Shown here piece by piece: positions 1-11,680 of a stretch of DNA of 64,000 nucleotides. How positions within the stretch are numbered: the first letter of the stretch is position 1; each line of letters starts with the position of its first letter. This stretch comes from Lomentospora prolificans (lineage: Eukaryota; Ascomycota; Sordariomycetes; Microascales; Microascaceae): positions 4,787,501-4,851,500 of the forward strand of contig JARFXM010000011.1 in the NCBI GenBank assembly GCA_029532625.1, read 5' to 3'. The translations under genes were made by a program, and so were the position numbers. The notes under the pieces were generated by a model. It ran no database searches and was not told where the DNA came from. It worked only from the letters and a program-made list of their open reading frames with translations.

Positions 1-90
1 CTATCTTTTCACACTCTTCTCTCTCCTCTCGTCTCGTCTCCTCTCTCCTCTCCTCTCTCCTCTCCTCTCCCTCTCTCTTTCTTTGCGCTT
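1..90 (+). promoter_or_regulatory. Pyrimidine-rich promoter tract
   Basis: Almost pure C/T sequence (repeated ctctcctctc) ends about 100 nt before the ATG at 186. Such tracts commonly precede transcription starts in filamentous ascomycetes. No TATA box is visible. Confidence 0.5.
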
Positions 91-185
91 GTCCCGATCA
101 GCAGCTGCAAGGCCGCTCGTATTCGGCATAAACGCCCGCCTAATCAATTGCTAGTACAGTGACCGCTCCAAAAAGAGCTTCATCC

Positions 186-3047
186 ATGTACAAATGCAAC
201 GTGTGCGGTAAAAGCTATGCAGGCCGAACTTCCCTAGCTCGCCATACACTCAACCACCAAAAGAAGAAGCAGCACGTCTGCGAGACATGTGGCGTCATCT
301 TCTACCGGAGGGACCTCCTGTCCCGGCACCTCAAGCTGCATACCCGCGCACCATGGGAATCCGACACCGGATCCAGCGCGCAGTCCACGGTACCTGGCGG
401 AAACCCCGAGCCGCGAAAGCGGTGCCATACCGCTTGCAATAGGTGCCGGGAGCTGAGGATCAAGTGTAGTGGGGTCAACCCTTGCGAGTCTTGCTCGAAG
501 GCGGGTCAGGCGTGCCAATATGATAATCGGCAGTCGCGTCGGCTAAGCCATCTCCCCGCCCAGTTTCAGACTACCGATATGGAGGTAGATCGCCCCGACG
601 TCGACGGAGCGGCCGGTCATCAACAACCCTATCATTACGACGGCAATCGCCAGGCTTCCGCCGCCTTTCTCCTAGCCCCGGCTCCTGAAGGTCCCGCCAT
701 CCCAACCCTTGAAGAGACGACCTTAGCCCCAGCAGCAGATCCAGCAATGCCGGACATCTCTTCAAACACGGGTGCTGCCTCTGTACCAGTAGCCACGGAC
801 CATTTTCGAGGTTTGGAGGACCCCACTGACCATCCGATCATTGACAATCCAGAGCCCTTAGAACCAATGGGTGCTCAGCTTCACGCGCATCAGCCAGCAG
901 ACCCGGTCTTCTGGCCTTGGCTCCATGAAAGTCTCTATCTCCCCAGCAGTTATGACGACTTGATGTTTGATGCACTACCCGGCCACGGAGTACTTAATCA
1001 GTCCCTGGGATCAAACCTCGCCGACTCGGAAATGGCCGAATACACCGGTAACGGGGCCTTTCCCTTGAATGGCCAGCACACCGAGATGCCCGGCTGCCGC
1101 CCCTCAACAGCAAGGCAGAGTCCAGCTTGCGCTACCCCTCGTGAGCCCGCCGGTTCATTACTGAACTGTGATGATACTCGGCCAACGTGCAACGGCGCAA
1201 GTTTTATTGCCGCTAGTTCTCGACGGTCAGACTCTCCATACTCAGGCCACGCAGGACGGATCCGTGTCGTGGAAGAGCTCGTCGCATATGCCTCCAGATA
1301 CAAAGAACGGCAGGGAACGCCAGTAGGCCATGCGAGCTTCTGGAGTGACATGTCCGAGAAAGTGAAAGAGGCCTTCGAGATTGATACGGATTCTAATATA
1401 ACACCCGAGGTCCCACTACTTGACCACTTTGTCAACCTCTTCCTACGGCACTTTGATCCTCTCTGGCCTTTATTCAGCCCGCAGAATTTGGACATCCATC
1501 AACTCCATCCCTTATTATACCTTGTGCTCACGACAATCGGCGCAATGTACTGCGACCAAAAATCTAGCAACTACGGGAACATGATGCACGGTAGTGTCAG
1601 AATGTGTTTGATGAGCCCACTAGAGTTGGACAGCCCCGACGGTGACCTGATGTGGCTCGCGCAGGCTCGTGTATCCACGCAAATGGCCACACTTTATTTC
1701 GGACAGCCAAGGGCCTTTTCGTACGCCCAACATCTTGGGGCCCTCCTTGCTGCCCAGGTGAGGAGGATGGACCTCTTCTCGGATGCGTACACGAAATGCA
1801 GCATGGCTGAGTTCCAAAATCCGGCAGCGTCAGACCAGGACCGGCTTGCAGTTTGGCTACGGCTAGAGGCCCGGCGTCGACTGGCCTTTGCCATCTTCAG
1901 AGCAGAGTCGTATACAAGTATCCTTCTTCACGCTCGGCCCTTGGTGTGGTTAGGAGAAATCGACTTGGCCTTCCCTTCCTGCGAAACGGTCTGGAGGAGC
2001 GAGAAGCTACCGGCCAGGTTGAGTATGCAGCTGATTGAGAACGACAAAACTCCAGGCCGTGAGTTTCACGCTTCGGATATTTATCGCATAGCTCTCGAAA
2101 AAGCGGAGCCGTTACCGCCGTTAGACCCCATGGGTCACGATCTACTGGCCCTCGGCTTGCTGTGGCCCGTCTGGGAGTTCACCCGTGACCAGGAAATGAT
2201 ACTGCGCAATACCAACGATCAGCTTCAATTCTCTGGCACGGCCAATACAGAGGGAAGTGTAGCCGCTGGCTCGGCAACTGGCATTCCTAGCCCTGGCGTT
2301 TCTAGCATTGGGGCGGAGAGTATTAATACCCAAAGCCAGCAGCACAGGGCGCTTCTCACAACAAGGATGCTCTCGACGCCGACATGGTCCGAAGTGGAAC
2401 GGCTCGAGAGCGCGCCGAGGCAAATGTCTGATTTTTCTGCCGGGTACGAGAGGTTGCTATGTGCTTGGCAGAAATGGGAAGGCTGTGTGCCGTGGGTGAA
2501 GTCACTAGTGCGGACCGATTTCGACAGGAGTAGCCTGATGAGTAGTCTGCTCTTCTACCACCTCGCATTTATCTACCTTAGCTCTCCTATATCGAGCCTG
2601 CACCAGATTCAATACGGATTAGCCGACAACCGTCCGCTCGACTCAGATCATCTCCAACTAGCGTATCGCTGGGCCAACTCATCACAAGCGCGTCTCGCCG
2701 CCGAAAGGGCCATATCCATATGCACGCTCATCAGCAAGCAGGCCCCTACCCGCAAACCCACAGACGTCAAGTTCAATCTCCTCGCCTACATTGCGCTCCA
2801 TCGCGCCATTGTCCTTTTATGGGCTTTTGCAGGTGCGAGTGACTCTGCGAATGGCGTTAGGTCGGATAGCCCACCGTTAACGCTGCATATTGGCGGATCA
2901 TCAGAGATTCCAATAAATCGGTCGAATAGCACGAACATGATCCGATGCTTGGTGACCTTATACGATACCATTAGCCCCGGGCGCTGGTCGCCCTTTGCGG
3001 AGGCTGCGAAACCCTTGGGTAATACCCCTTTCCCGACCCTTCGGTAA
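186..3047 (+). CDS. C2H2 plus Zn2Cys6 fungal transcription factor
   Basis: Probable nuclear DNA-binding regulator of 953 aa with no intron needed. The first in-frame ATG is at 186; the frame is open back to a GTG at 159, which I do not use. Two C2H2 fingers lie at residues 4-24 and 32-52. A Zn2Cys6 cluster follows, with cysteines at 84, 87, 94, 100, 103 and 110 in the standard C-x2-C-x6-C-x5-C-x2-C-x6-C spacing. The fungal-specific transcription factor domain (PF04082 type) starts near residue 405 (HFVNLFLRHFDPLWPLF) and runs to about 650. The extreme C-terminus (SPFAEAAKPLGNTPFP) fits the usual ending of this family. An acidic, proline-rich linker lies between the two halves. It converges on the TPR gene. 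Its target genes are unknown. A C/T-rich tract at 1-80 is the likely core promoter. Confidence 0.9.
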   Translation: MYKCNVCGKSYAGRTSLARHTLNHQKKKQHVCETCGVIFYRRDLLSRHLKLHTRAPWESDTGSSAQSTVPGGNPEPRKRCHTACNRCRELRIKCSGVNPCESCSKAGQACQYDNRQSRRLSHLPAQFQTTDMEVDRPDVDGAAGHQQPYHYDGNRQASAAFLLAPAPEGPAIPTLEETTLAPAADPAMPDISSNTGAASVPVATDHFRGLEDPTDHPIIDNPEPLEPMGAQLHAHQPADPVFWPWLHESLYLPSSYDDLMFDALPGHGVLNQSLGSNLADSEMAEYTGNGAFPLNGQHTEMPGCRPSTARQSPACATPREPAGSLLNCDDTRPTCNGASFIAASSRRSDSPYSGHAGRIRVVEELVAYASRYKERQGTPVGHASFWSDMSEKVKEAFEIDTDSNITPEVPLLDHFVNLFLRHFDPLWPLFSPQNLDIHQLHPLLYLVLTTIGAMYCDQKSSNYGNMMHGSVRMCLMSPLELDSPDGDLMWLAQARVSTQMATLYFGQPRAFSYAQHLGALLAAQVRRMDLFSDAYTKCSMAEFQNPAASDQDRLAVWLRLEARRRLAFAIFRAESYTSILLHARPLVWLGEIDLAFPSCETVWRSEKLPARLSMQLIENDKTPGREFHASDIYRIALEKAEPLPPLDPMGHDLLALGLLWPVWEFTRDQEMILRNTNDQLQFSGTANTEGSVAAGSATGIPSPGVSSIGAESINTQSQQHRALLTTRMLSTPTWSEVERLESAPRQMSDFSAGYERLLCAWQKWEGCVPWVKSLVRTDFDRSSLMSSLLFYHLAFIYLSSPISSLHQIQYGLADNRPLDSDHLQLAYRWANSSQARLAAERAISICTLISKQAPTRKPTDVKFNLLAYIALHRAIVLLWAFAGASDSANGVRSDSPPLTLHIGGSSEIPINRSNSTNMIRCLVTLYDTISPGRWSPFAEAAKPLGNTPFPTLR

Positions 3048-3912
3048 AATGAAGTGGGATAAAACGAATTGCCCTCTCTTTGGTCCACAAGAACGCTTTG
3101 GAAGACTCGTCTGGAGGCCCCCTTCCAGGGGACAGGCAAATCGCATTGTTCTGGAATTTCAGTAATACGAAGAATACGCATTGTAGAGAGATGCTCGTTG
3201 AGCCTGAGCAAGCAGAGAACTCTCCGCACTTCGCTTACAGGATCAAACACCGCTTTATCATCATAGCGAGCAGTCCCATTGCTATTCGGGCCTCCAAGAT
3301 GAATGAGATTCAGGCGCCGGACCGCTGTGAGAGATGCACTCGGAAATCACCTTTGTAGCGCTGCCTAGTGTCAAGCTTCCATTGAGCACCCGCCATCGCG
3401 AGGCCAACTTCGACGCCCCACATCAGGCTCGAAATGCTGAAAAGTTGATCTACCACGGGAGGTAGCCGTCGTATGGGTCTACCCGCACGCACCTGTTTGA
3501 ACAATGTATTCCCAAGAGATAGCTTGATAATGGCGCCGACGAAATTGATGTCGTCTTCAACCCAAGGATGGCCTGTTCTAGCGCGTCCGAATGGATCGGA
3601 GAGATGACTCCCCCGATTTGAACACGACGTAGGTGAGAGGTACGGTGCAGAAACGAACGGGTTTGTCCTTCGGGGCATCTAGATAATCTTTGGCCGCTTC
3701 TCCCAAATCGGTTACCTATCTGCTCTCGGCTGGCCAAGGCGCAGTCCTACGTTGCCGCTACAGACTAGACAAATATTGTAGAGAACACATCACCCGTCAT
3801 GGGCCATGCCTTAAAGTACTCGTCTGGATTCTGAACGCGATCTATGACATTCATTTCAATCACAGGTGGTGTCGGAGACACCTGGTACCAATATGTACTC
3901 TTTGAATTTGCC
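3048..3912. other. Intergenic, convergent 3' ends
   Basis: This 865-bp gap lies between two convergent genes. A minus-strand ORF of 122 codons (3310-3678) has protein-like composition (for example VEDDINFVGAIIKLSLGNTL), but I recognise no family and see no splice-linked partner. It is either noncoding or a gene remnant. Confidence 0.4.
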
Positions 3913-5565
3913 TTAATAATCCTTGCGACAGAAGCAGGAAAATCTGATTGCGACATCGCCCTTTTTCTCGAGTGTTGCCATCCTAGCCTGAACCAGTTTG
4001 GCTTCCTCTTCCCTCCCAAGTCTTTGAAGACATTCGCTGTAACCTTTCAAGCTCCAGATATTATTTGGATGTTGACAGGCACGAGGAAGGGAATCATTTA
4101 GCCCAAGATCCGACTCGTAAACCACTAGAGACTCTTCAACACAGCCCTGTTCGAGCAATAGCGCCCCGAGTGCATGGCGAGCTGGCTGCATCCATCCCCA
4201 GGGCTCGTCGAAAGGAAGATTATCATCAAGTTCAACAGCCTGACGTAGGTGCTGGAATGCCTGTGAGTAGCGCTCCTCGCGATAGGCTATTTCGCCCCTC
4301 ACCATCTCACGGGCGACGGCTAGGATATCCACGCACTTATTATTGAATAAAGTACGGCTCTCTGGAACCCGCGCAAGTGCGGCGTCAAACTCAGCCTCAC
4401 ACGCCCTGGCCTCCGAAAGGTTGTCAAGGACCCCATGGGCGATAGCCTTGGCATACCACATCATTGCCGTTGTGACGCTGTACAGATTCTGGTCGGCCGG
4501 CAACTGTTGACGAATGATTTCGTCCCAGCGACCGAATCGAACCATGACGTGCTGCTTGACAGAGACAAAGGATTCCAGCCAATCTGCCATCGGAGGCGAT
4601 TCTACCCGAAGAAGTTCCTCGGGAAGAGTTTCAATCATCTGTTCAGCGGTGGTGGCGGCGGTTCCGTACTGTCCGGCAAACATAGCCCCGTAAATTTTGA
4701 AATGGTAATTGTGGCAACGATAAAGACTGTAAAAGTTGAGCGGGCCTCTTTTGGCGAGGAATTTCATGTCTGCTTCTATTCCAGCTGAGTTCGAGTCGAT
4801 CGCCGACCAGTAGTCGCCAACAAGCATATCAATATGGCTCGGCATGTGGTTGAGGTGGCCTGCATCTGGGACAAGGTTCCGCAAAGCGTTGGCGGCAGGA
4901 AGCGCACGTTCAGGGTTATGTGACATCTCGATGGCATGTATGTACATGTGCAGGATGCCCGGGTGGGCCATCCCGCCATTTGAATTCAGAGCCTTTTCGA
5001 GAACCTGGATGATTTCTTGTGTATCGGCGCCGTCAACAGCCGTCCCAGACCTGAGATCCCACAGCTGCCAAGGTGTACGGTTCATCATCGCCTCGGCGAA
5101 TATGGTGGCGATCTCCAAGTTGTTTGGCAGTTGGGTGTAGGCGCTTCGCATTGCACGGGCAAAGTCATCAGCCCATTTGTCCATATCGCCCTGGCGCTGC
5201 TTGGCCTGATACCGAAAAGGCAGAGCCTCTATTAACAAACGTTCAAAGTCTAAAACACCATCGCGCAGTTCCAGTGCCTTTTGTGTGGCCGCAAATGCCT
5301 CACTAATAGATCGCTCCGCATCAACGGGGTCGAAGGCGGTCCAGGGCTTATTATAGTTGCAGCCCAACACGTAGGCCTTACCCCAGTGAGCTATTGCACA
5401 CCCTGGGTCTGCTTCGATGGCTAGATGGAAACATTTGGATGCTTCTTCGTGGTTGAAGGCGTAACATAGAATTAGACCCCGATTGAACCAGAGTTGGGCA
5501 TCGTGTGAGGTGGTTGTTATCTGGACGTGGTGGCTTCCGAGATTAAAGTAGGTCGAGGGCTCCAT
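3913..5565 (-). CDS. Tetratricopeptide-repeat protein
   Basis: Intronless protein of 550 aa. Helical repeat content is visible throughout: LWFNRGLILCYAFNHEEA and FHLAIEADPGCAIAHWGKA near the N-terminus, and AFQHLRQAVELDDNLPFDEP and SLVVYESDLGLNDSLP near the C-terminus. The central HMPSHI motif (about residue 240) with PADQNLYSVTTAMMWYAKA is typical of a TPR family shared by bacteria and fungi whose molecular role is not established. The tail SCFCRKDY resembles the Cys-rich end seen in relatives. There is no signal peptide or membrane segment, so it is probably cytosolic. The ATG at 5565 is immediately before the first repeat. Its function here is unknown; a scaffold role is possible from the fold only. 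Confidence 0.85.
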   Translation of the reverse strand: MEPSTYFNLGSHHVQITTTSHDAQLWFNRGLILCYAFNHEEASKCFHLAIEADPGCAIAHWGKAYVLGCNYNKPWTAFDPVDAERSISEAFAATQKALELRDGVLDFERLLIEALPFRYQAKQRQGDMDKWADDFARAMRSAYTQLPNNLEIATIFAEAMMNRTPWQLWDLRSGTAVDGADTQEIIQVLEKALNSNGGMAHPGILHMYIHAIEMSHNPERALPAANALRNLVPDAGHLNHMPSHIDMLVGDYWSAIDSNSAGIEADMKFLAKRGPLNFYSLYRCHNYHFKIYGAMFAGQYGTAATTAEQMIETLPEELLRVESPPMADWLESFVSVKQHVMVRFGRWDEIIRQQLPADQNLYSVTTAMMWYAKAIAHGVLDNLSEARACEAEFDAALARVPESRTLFNNKCVDILAVAREMVRGEIAYREERYSQAFQHLRQAVELDDNLPFDEPWGWMQPARHALGALLLEQGCVEESLVVYESDLGLNDSLPRACQHPNNIWSLKGYSECLQRLGREEEAKLVQARMATLEKKGDVAIRFSCFCRKDY

Positions 5566-6111
5566 GCCAGGCTACAGTTATGAAAAGAATATTGGGGCCG
5601 ATCTGCAAATTGTAAGGCCTAAATATTTTGAATTATTAAAAGCGACAAAGGACCGAGGAATGGCGAGATACCAGCTGACAACTATTGCTCTTCAGCTCGA
5701 CCTCCTCCTGGGAACATGGACTTGGAAGGGGAGGTGGGAGAGTCACGTGGCTCTCTCCGACTCGTCGAGTCTATTTTAGGTCGCCCGCACCACAAAAAGA
5801 AGCTAACATTGAAGAGTACGTATTTTCCCTGTTGAAGTTCCCTGTTGCGTTACCAGCGAGGCCCCATTCTTTGACTTTGGACAACGCTGTCTTATTTATC
5901 AAGGCGAAAGGAATCACGGATACTTACTATACAACAGAGATGGCAAACTGGGCCTGGAGGGCGGTATTATGTGGAAGAGGAATACGGTCATAGTGCTAGG
6001 ATTCTGTTGATCCGGAGCTTGCAATGGAGCTATCGCCAAATGAAGACTTAGAATACATGCAGTCACGCCAATGGCAATGTACACTTCTCCGTGTGTCGAT
6101 TGGATGCTGGT

Positions 6112-6276
6112 CTAGCTGTGGAATGGGTGTCGTGGACTGCCGGTGCCCACATCGATATACAGGTCTCGTCCCACCAGAGAAGCTTTCGCAATGAGCTGGT
6201 ATTCGCTCGCTTTGGGTATTTGCTCCGCAACCAGGAGGGCGATGGGGCCGACAAAGAAGAAGGCGACAATTAGCAT
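6112..6276 (-). CDS. Possible 54-aa peptide with N-terminal hydrophobic segment
   Basis: The ORF starts MLIVAFFFVGPIALLVA, which resembles a signal peptide or membrane anchor, followed by a charged stretch ending at a TAG. I recognise no family. Upstream codons stay open in the same frame, so the start is uncertain. It could equally be chance. Confidence 0.2.
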   Translation of the reverse strand: MLIVAFFFVGPIALLVAEQIPKASEYQLIAKASLVGRDLYIDVGTGSPRHPFHS

Positions 6277-7978
6277 CTTTAATAAACTGAACAATTCTGT
6301 CTGACAGTGGTGGGACCCTCCAAGGGGCCGATGCAAGTGTCTAGATGAGGAGGCAGAATAGCCGGCAGCACTGCGCCGATCGACAACATTTAATAACAAA
6401 TACATCTGAAACCGAAGGCACAACACTAGAAGCCTAGAGGACTTCTTTGGAGACTTCATCGACAACAGTCTGATCGCTTATGCCCAGTCCAATATATAGT
6501 CACACGCTCGGAAAGAATCGTCCAGACAACTTTTATGAGGCATTCTGTTGTATTCGGGGAAAGTAGGTAATATATATATTTACCATGAATGCTCTCCTCC
6601 TCGGTATTTTTGGGTTCGAGGAGTACAGAATCGGGGGCTGGAGCCAAATATGCAGCATCGAGCTTCAAGACATCGGGAGAGTTGCCGTCGGAGCGTCCGC
6701 CGGGGGAAGAGAGCTTGCTTCATATACGTCTACATGCGGAATACCCAGACGCTTCAAGGCTGGGAGAACTCAACATCAGGGGTGAGCGCGGCAGTAGGAG
6801 AAACAAGATGGCGAATGGAAGCAGCAAGCGGAGGCACCAATGTGATTGTTCTCCAAGGGTGGTGTGGCAAGGAAAATTTTGGTTGCGATACTGACGACCA
6901 GAGCAGTGAGGCTGTATTAGATATTATTGAGGCTGGACGTGCACTCACGAAGTCATCCAATGGTCGAGGCAGCCGCAAGCAAGGATAAGAGACCTTGTAC
7001 TGTATGTCAAGTATGGACACAAAAGGGTCAAAATAACAGCGAGCGAACACACGTCCCAATCCGTCGAGTTGCGAGGATAAGTAATATTATGAACCCAGTT
7101 CATTCTGGGACCAGTTGAACCACCACCTAGCCACCTTAACTAAACATGCAAGGAAAGGACATCTCCTACTTTATAGTAGATACTATTCAACAGTATTCGG
7201 AAATTTCCGCTTCCATTCAGGACATACCATCACCTGTAAAACATTACTAGTAGTATCTCTGAGACTTTTGCAAAAGTCAGGTAGTCTCTTCCCCTTAACA
7301 GCAGCCCATCGCAACTTCTTCATCAGCAGAAGCCCAGGATGAAGACCGCTAACAATCTATCGTCCCGGGCTAGCGGAGACAGCTGTAAACATCCAAGTAA
7401 GGTGTAGACATCAGTGCTGCCTGTGTGATGTCATGGTTGGGGGGGTGCCATGGATGTTTTCAACTACATGGCATCGGTGAGACGCAAATCGATTGCAAAG
7501 TTTTATTTTATTATCAGTATGGACTTGGGAGTGACGAAGAGACAGGCAAGGAGATGAAGCCTCTTTGATATCCAAATATTCGTTACAAGTATGCCCGGAG
7601 ACTTTTGCTGGGCCCATATTCCATCCTTGGATGGCACATGTATTGACTTTTTAACGTCTACGAGTGCCGGTGCTGTACCACTTTCATAGGAGCCGATGCC
7701 AGTATATATCCCATAGCTTCATTCTTAATATACTATATACTCGTTATTTCCATACGAGAAAGGTTTACTATATAGCATAAAATTCTTCACAATGCCTAGC
7801 CTATACTAAAAGAATCGACCGTGCGGTAGTTCCCTAGTGTAGGGGCAAGGATGTGGGAAGGCGATGGAGGCAGGACGGCGCTGGAAGCAGGACACCGCTG
7901 AGAAAGACAGCGTCGGGAGGGCAAACAAAGGACAAGCAATGACCCCTTCGCGAAGGCCCCGCACGATCGTGGAGACGC

Positions 7979-8025
7979 TTCATAGGAAAGTAAAGAGCGT
8001 TTTCGGCTTTCAGCTTTCCTATGAA
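7979..8025. repeat. Perfect 12-bp inverted repeat, 23-nt loop
   Basis: TTCATAGGAAAG at 7979-7990 is exactly the reverse complement of CTTTCCTATGAA at 8014-8025. RNA from either strand could fold into a hairpin. No gene boundary lies nearby. Confidence 0.7.
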
Positions 8026-9195
8026 CCAAACTCGAAGGAACCACGCGCTGACCTCGGAAGGAGTAACCCACTGGAAACGAAGATAAAAGGGAGGACGATT
8101 CGCGAAGGAATTGGAGAAGGACTAGCGATTAATGAAAATAATATACCGCGCCCCTCCCTCACTACTGGTTAGCACCCTGAGCGATATTAGCATATCGTGC
8201 CTCTTCGCTCCGACTCTGACGACCTACACTTACAGTCCTTAATAGAGTGTGTAAATTATAATTGATATATTGCTTAAGAGGCTAATGGAATAGAAAGTCG
8301 GATGTATAAGGGTTAAGCGGTAACCATGAGTATTGATCTACAATTCCTTAGTAGTAGGTGTTACTTTTTACTATTCTCTAGGCTGGTCCTTTCTAAACAT
8401 ATTCGTGCTTATACGTAAGAGAAAGTCTTCTTCTTTATTTACACTCCACGCGTAGGGGGTTAGAAAGTATTACCACTCTGCCTAAGCCAGCTTCAGGCAC
8501 TTTCCCAGAGTAAAATTATGCCCTAAGCTGCCATGAGCCGCACCTGAGCCACATGTGGAGAGGCTGGCGTAATAAGGGACTATTGAGGGGATCGATGCGT
8601 AGCACAACAATAAAAGAGCGTTGCTGAAGGATCGAGGTATCAACACGTTAGGTGCTATTACGACGTGGGTCTTGGCAGGTACTGCATACGCCGATTACCC
8701 GGAGGAGACGCACGCATGCCATGGACCCTAGCTTAGGAGCTCGAGAGCTGTCCCATCGTGGTTTTTCTTTGTAGTTGGAGGAGGGCTTAATACATTCAAT
8801 ACTGAGTAGACCTTCCTTTGGATGCACTGCCAGTGTAGCACTAAAGTAAACTGGACGTAATACATGAAATCAAGCAAGCCTGGCTGGGATTATTCCCGAC
8901 AACTTGGAGGCGGTCGCCTCGGTTTTTGTTGAATTTCGATGTCGGCATAACTGGGGATAAACCCAAATTAAGATTCACAGAGGATCACCAGACTGGGGCT
9001 GCTAAAAGAGAAAAGCTGGCCAGCCTAGCTCAGTGGCTGTGCCCCCAAAACACTTTATTACTAACTCGAAGATTGCTGGGGTCTGGGGGAGCTGCATCAT
9101 CAATATTTCCTTGCCACCCAGCCGGCACGGTTCACAAATCCTTCCCGCCGCAGCTCCCGCAGCTTACTCTCGGGGCCGCCGGACTCGACGGCAGG

Positions 9196-11680
9196 ATGAC
9201 GGAAACCCGCGAATATTATCTATGCCCTCAATGCTCCAAGCGCTATAAGCGTCGCGAGCACATGCAGCGGCACTGGGCATCTCACAATTCGGCCCGACCG
9301 CACCGCTGCAACCAGTGCGGTCGCGCCTTCCAACGACTCGACGTGCTGAAGCGACACACGAGGACTTGCGAGGCAAGAGCGTTGGGCCTGATAGCGCCTG
9401 CCACCAGGAGAAGAGCGTGCGATTCATGCGTGCGCCAGAAGAAGGCGTGCAGCGCCGGTCAGCCCTGCCAGAATTGCCAAAGGCTCTCCATCGACTGCAA
9501 TTATTCATTCGTGGCGAATCGCGAAGGAAGAAGACAGAGCGTTTCACGGGAAAGCAACAGTGCCGACAGTGACTCCAACGAGGCGCGAACACCGTCGCTT
9601 GCTGATGAGATGTTTTCTGGGGTCGGGGAAGGTGCAACGGCCGAGGAGATAAATGCCATCGTGTTGGCCGCGGATCCTTTCGAAAGCACTCTTTGGGATT
9701 CTCCCGAGCCAACGACGGCCTGGATGGATTATTTGAACGTCATGCCAGGCCTGCCGCAACTTGATCCCTTCCCCCAACGGCTGCGCACCCCTCAATCTGA
9801 ACACGAAGGGCAAATGGTACCTCGGCGAAAAGAAAAGTCGCGGTACTCGTTTCACTTTTTGGACAACTTCACGAAGCGAACAGGCCTGATAGACTCTTTC
9901 GAGTGCTGTACCCCCGAGTTCCGTGAGCAGACTCTTGCTTACTTTCTCCAACAGCAGGCCGCCATCAATTCCATGTATCGGCATGCAGCTCCGCCGAGCG
10001 CCAGTCACCTGGTGAATCTAGGAAACAACCTCGGCATGCCGCTGTCGAGCGAAGCAAGCCCTCTACCTGGCGCCAATGTCCCCATGGTGCAGAACCCTTG
10101 GCTACATGATCCCCTCATGATCAAGATCCACCAGATTATCGTACACGCCAAAGAAGTCATCATGATCAAGCCGCGAAACAGCGTCGTCAATGTGGAGTGG
10201 TCACCTCTATTGGAAAGGAAGTGTCTCGAGTTCTTTTCTCCGGACAACGTGCGCAAGTGCCTCGCCTTTTACTGGGCCGTCTGGCATCCCAATGTCAACC
10301 TAATCCACAAGCCGACCTTTGACCCGGCTGCGGCCAATCCGCCTTTGCTGGCTGCCATGACGGTATTAGGTGAGTGTGGCTTTCCCGGTCGGGGGATGAT
10401 AACGTATTATTAGGGCACACTAACGACTCACTAGGGGCGTCTGTCTCCCCCTGCTCCACGGATCAAGATGATGCCAAACTCTGGTTCAACTGCGTGGAGG
10501 AAATGGTCTTCACCGACGATGACCTATGCTCAGAGCCTTTATACACCCTAGACACCGGGGTGCCTATTCCGGCCACGCAGAAGCGCAAGCTCCAGGCTCT
10601 TCAAGCTGCGTTTATCGTCTGTCTCTTTCAGAACTGGGAAGGTACCGACGCTAGTAAGAGACGCATTCGTAGATACCGCTTTGGCACCGTCGTGTCCGTC
10701 GCCAGAGACATTGGACTTCCCATGGCCCGGCACATGGACATCCGGAGGCCGATTGGCTATGAATTTCAATGGAAGACTTTTGTGGTCAAGGAAGAGCTTA
10801 TAAGGTAAGACGATGACTTGTTGTGAAACTCACATAGATGGGGCAAGTGCTAATAATGATTCGTTAAAAGGATTTTCCTTTGGATCTTTTTGCTAGATCA
10901 CGCCTTTGTCACATTCAACAATCTTCCACCACGGATGGTGATCAAAGAGATGAAGATACACCTGGCGCGGCCAGAAGCATGTTTCCAAGCCGAAACCGCC
11001 GAAGAATGCCTCGAAGAGCTCCAAAAATGGACGGCCCAGTCTGCGATTTTACCCGTTCTTACACTCTCGGAGGCGGTTGAAATGGTGTGCAAGGGTGCGA
11101 TGCCCGAAGGCATGCATGAGACCCTCGCTCATTTGGGAGCCTTGAATTTATTTGCCATGATATCAGGTTCGTTTGTTCCGACCCGCCGGGGATCCTTGAC
11201 CCAATCCCAATGCAATGTGAATGAAACTGTACTGATGCCATCTTAGCGGTGCATTCTCTCGTTTTCCAGCACCAAAATTCATTCAGCCAGGATGGCCACT
11301 TGGCCGCGATCCGCCATGCCCTAAATAACTGGAAGCCAGTCTGGGACATCTACATGACTACTCACGCAACTAGCCCCCCGCACAACATGTTGGCGGGCGT
11401 CGTCCTCACCCCGGAGAATGCGTGGCGGAGAATAGGATTCTGTCGCCATGCCCACGACTACTGGCTGCTTGCCAGCGTCATCATTGACAAATTGACAAGC
11501 CCGGTCTGCGACATGACTGTTAATCCGGCGAGCTCGCCAGAGAGCGACACCGGGCAATCGCCCCCGAGAGAAAACACAACGATTCTGACACAGTACGATC
11601 AGACGAGCATGCAGCAAGTGAATGAGCTGATTGCCGATTTCCAAAAGATTCAAATATTCAACAAGCCCGACGATGCATAA
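9196..11680 (+). CDS. C2H2-type plus Zn2Cys6 fungal transcription factor, 4 exons
   Basis: Exons 9196-10369, 10435-10804, 10871-11166 and 11247-11680 give 757 aa. Introns are 65, 66 and 80 nt; the first two donors are GTGAGT and GTAAGA and the third is the weaker GTTCGT. Finger 1 is C2H2 (C10, C13, H26, H30). Finger 2 is C2HC (C38, C41, H54, C58). The Zn2Cys6 cluster has cysteines 75, 78, 85, 91, 94 and 101. The fungal-specific transcription factor domain begins around FYWAVWHPNVNLIHKPTF and crosses intron 1. The start at 9196 (MTETREYY) sits just before finger 1; the frame is open further upstream but low in quality. It is convergent with the alcohol dehydrogenase gene and could regulate the dehydrogenase/P450 genes beyond; that is inferred from position only. 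Confidence 0.88.

Larger units (their letters stand above)
5566..9195. other. Long gene-poor stretch (3.6 kb)
   Basis: Only short, scattered ORFs are visible. The section 8100-8900 is AT-rich with stops in all frames and could be an eroded repeat, but I cannot name one. A 12-bp perfect inverted repeat lies at 7979-8025. On the minus strand near 6450-7060 there are protein-like pieces (for example KLDAAYLAPAPDSVLLEP) that I could not join into a gene. Confidence 0.4.

Noticed and set aside
998..1495. 165-codon minus-strand ORF
   Set aside because: Lies wholly inside the first transcription factor gene; no recognisable domain.
8100..8900. RIP-degraded transposon
   Set aside because: AT-rich and stop-filled, but I could find no terminal repeats or recognisable transposase or reverse transcriptase remnants.
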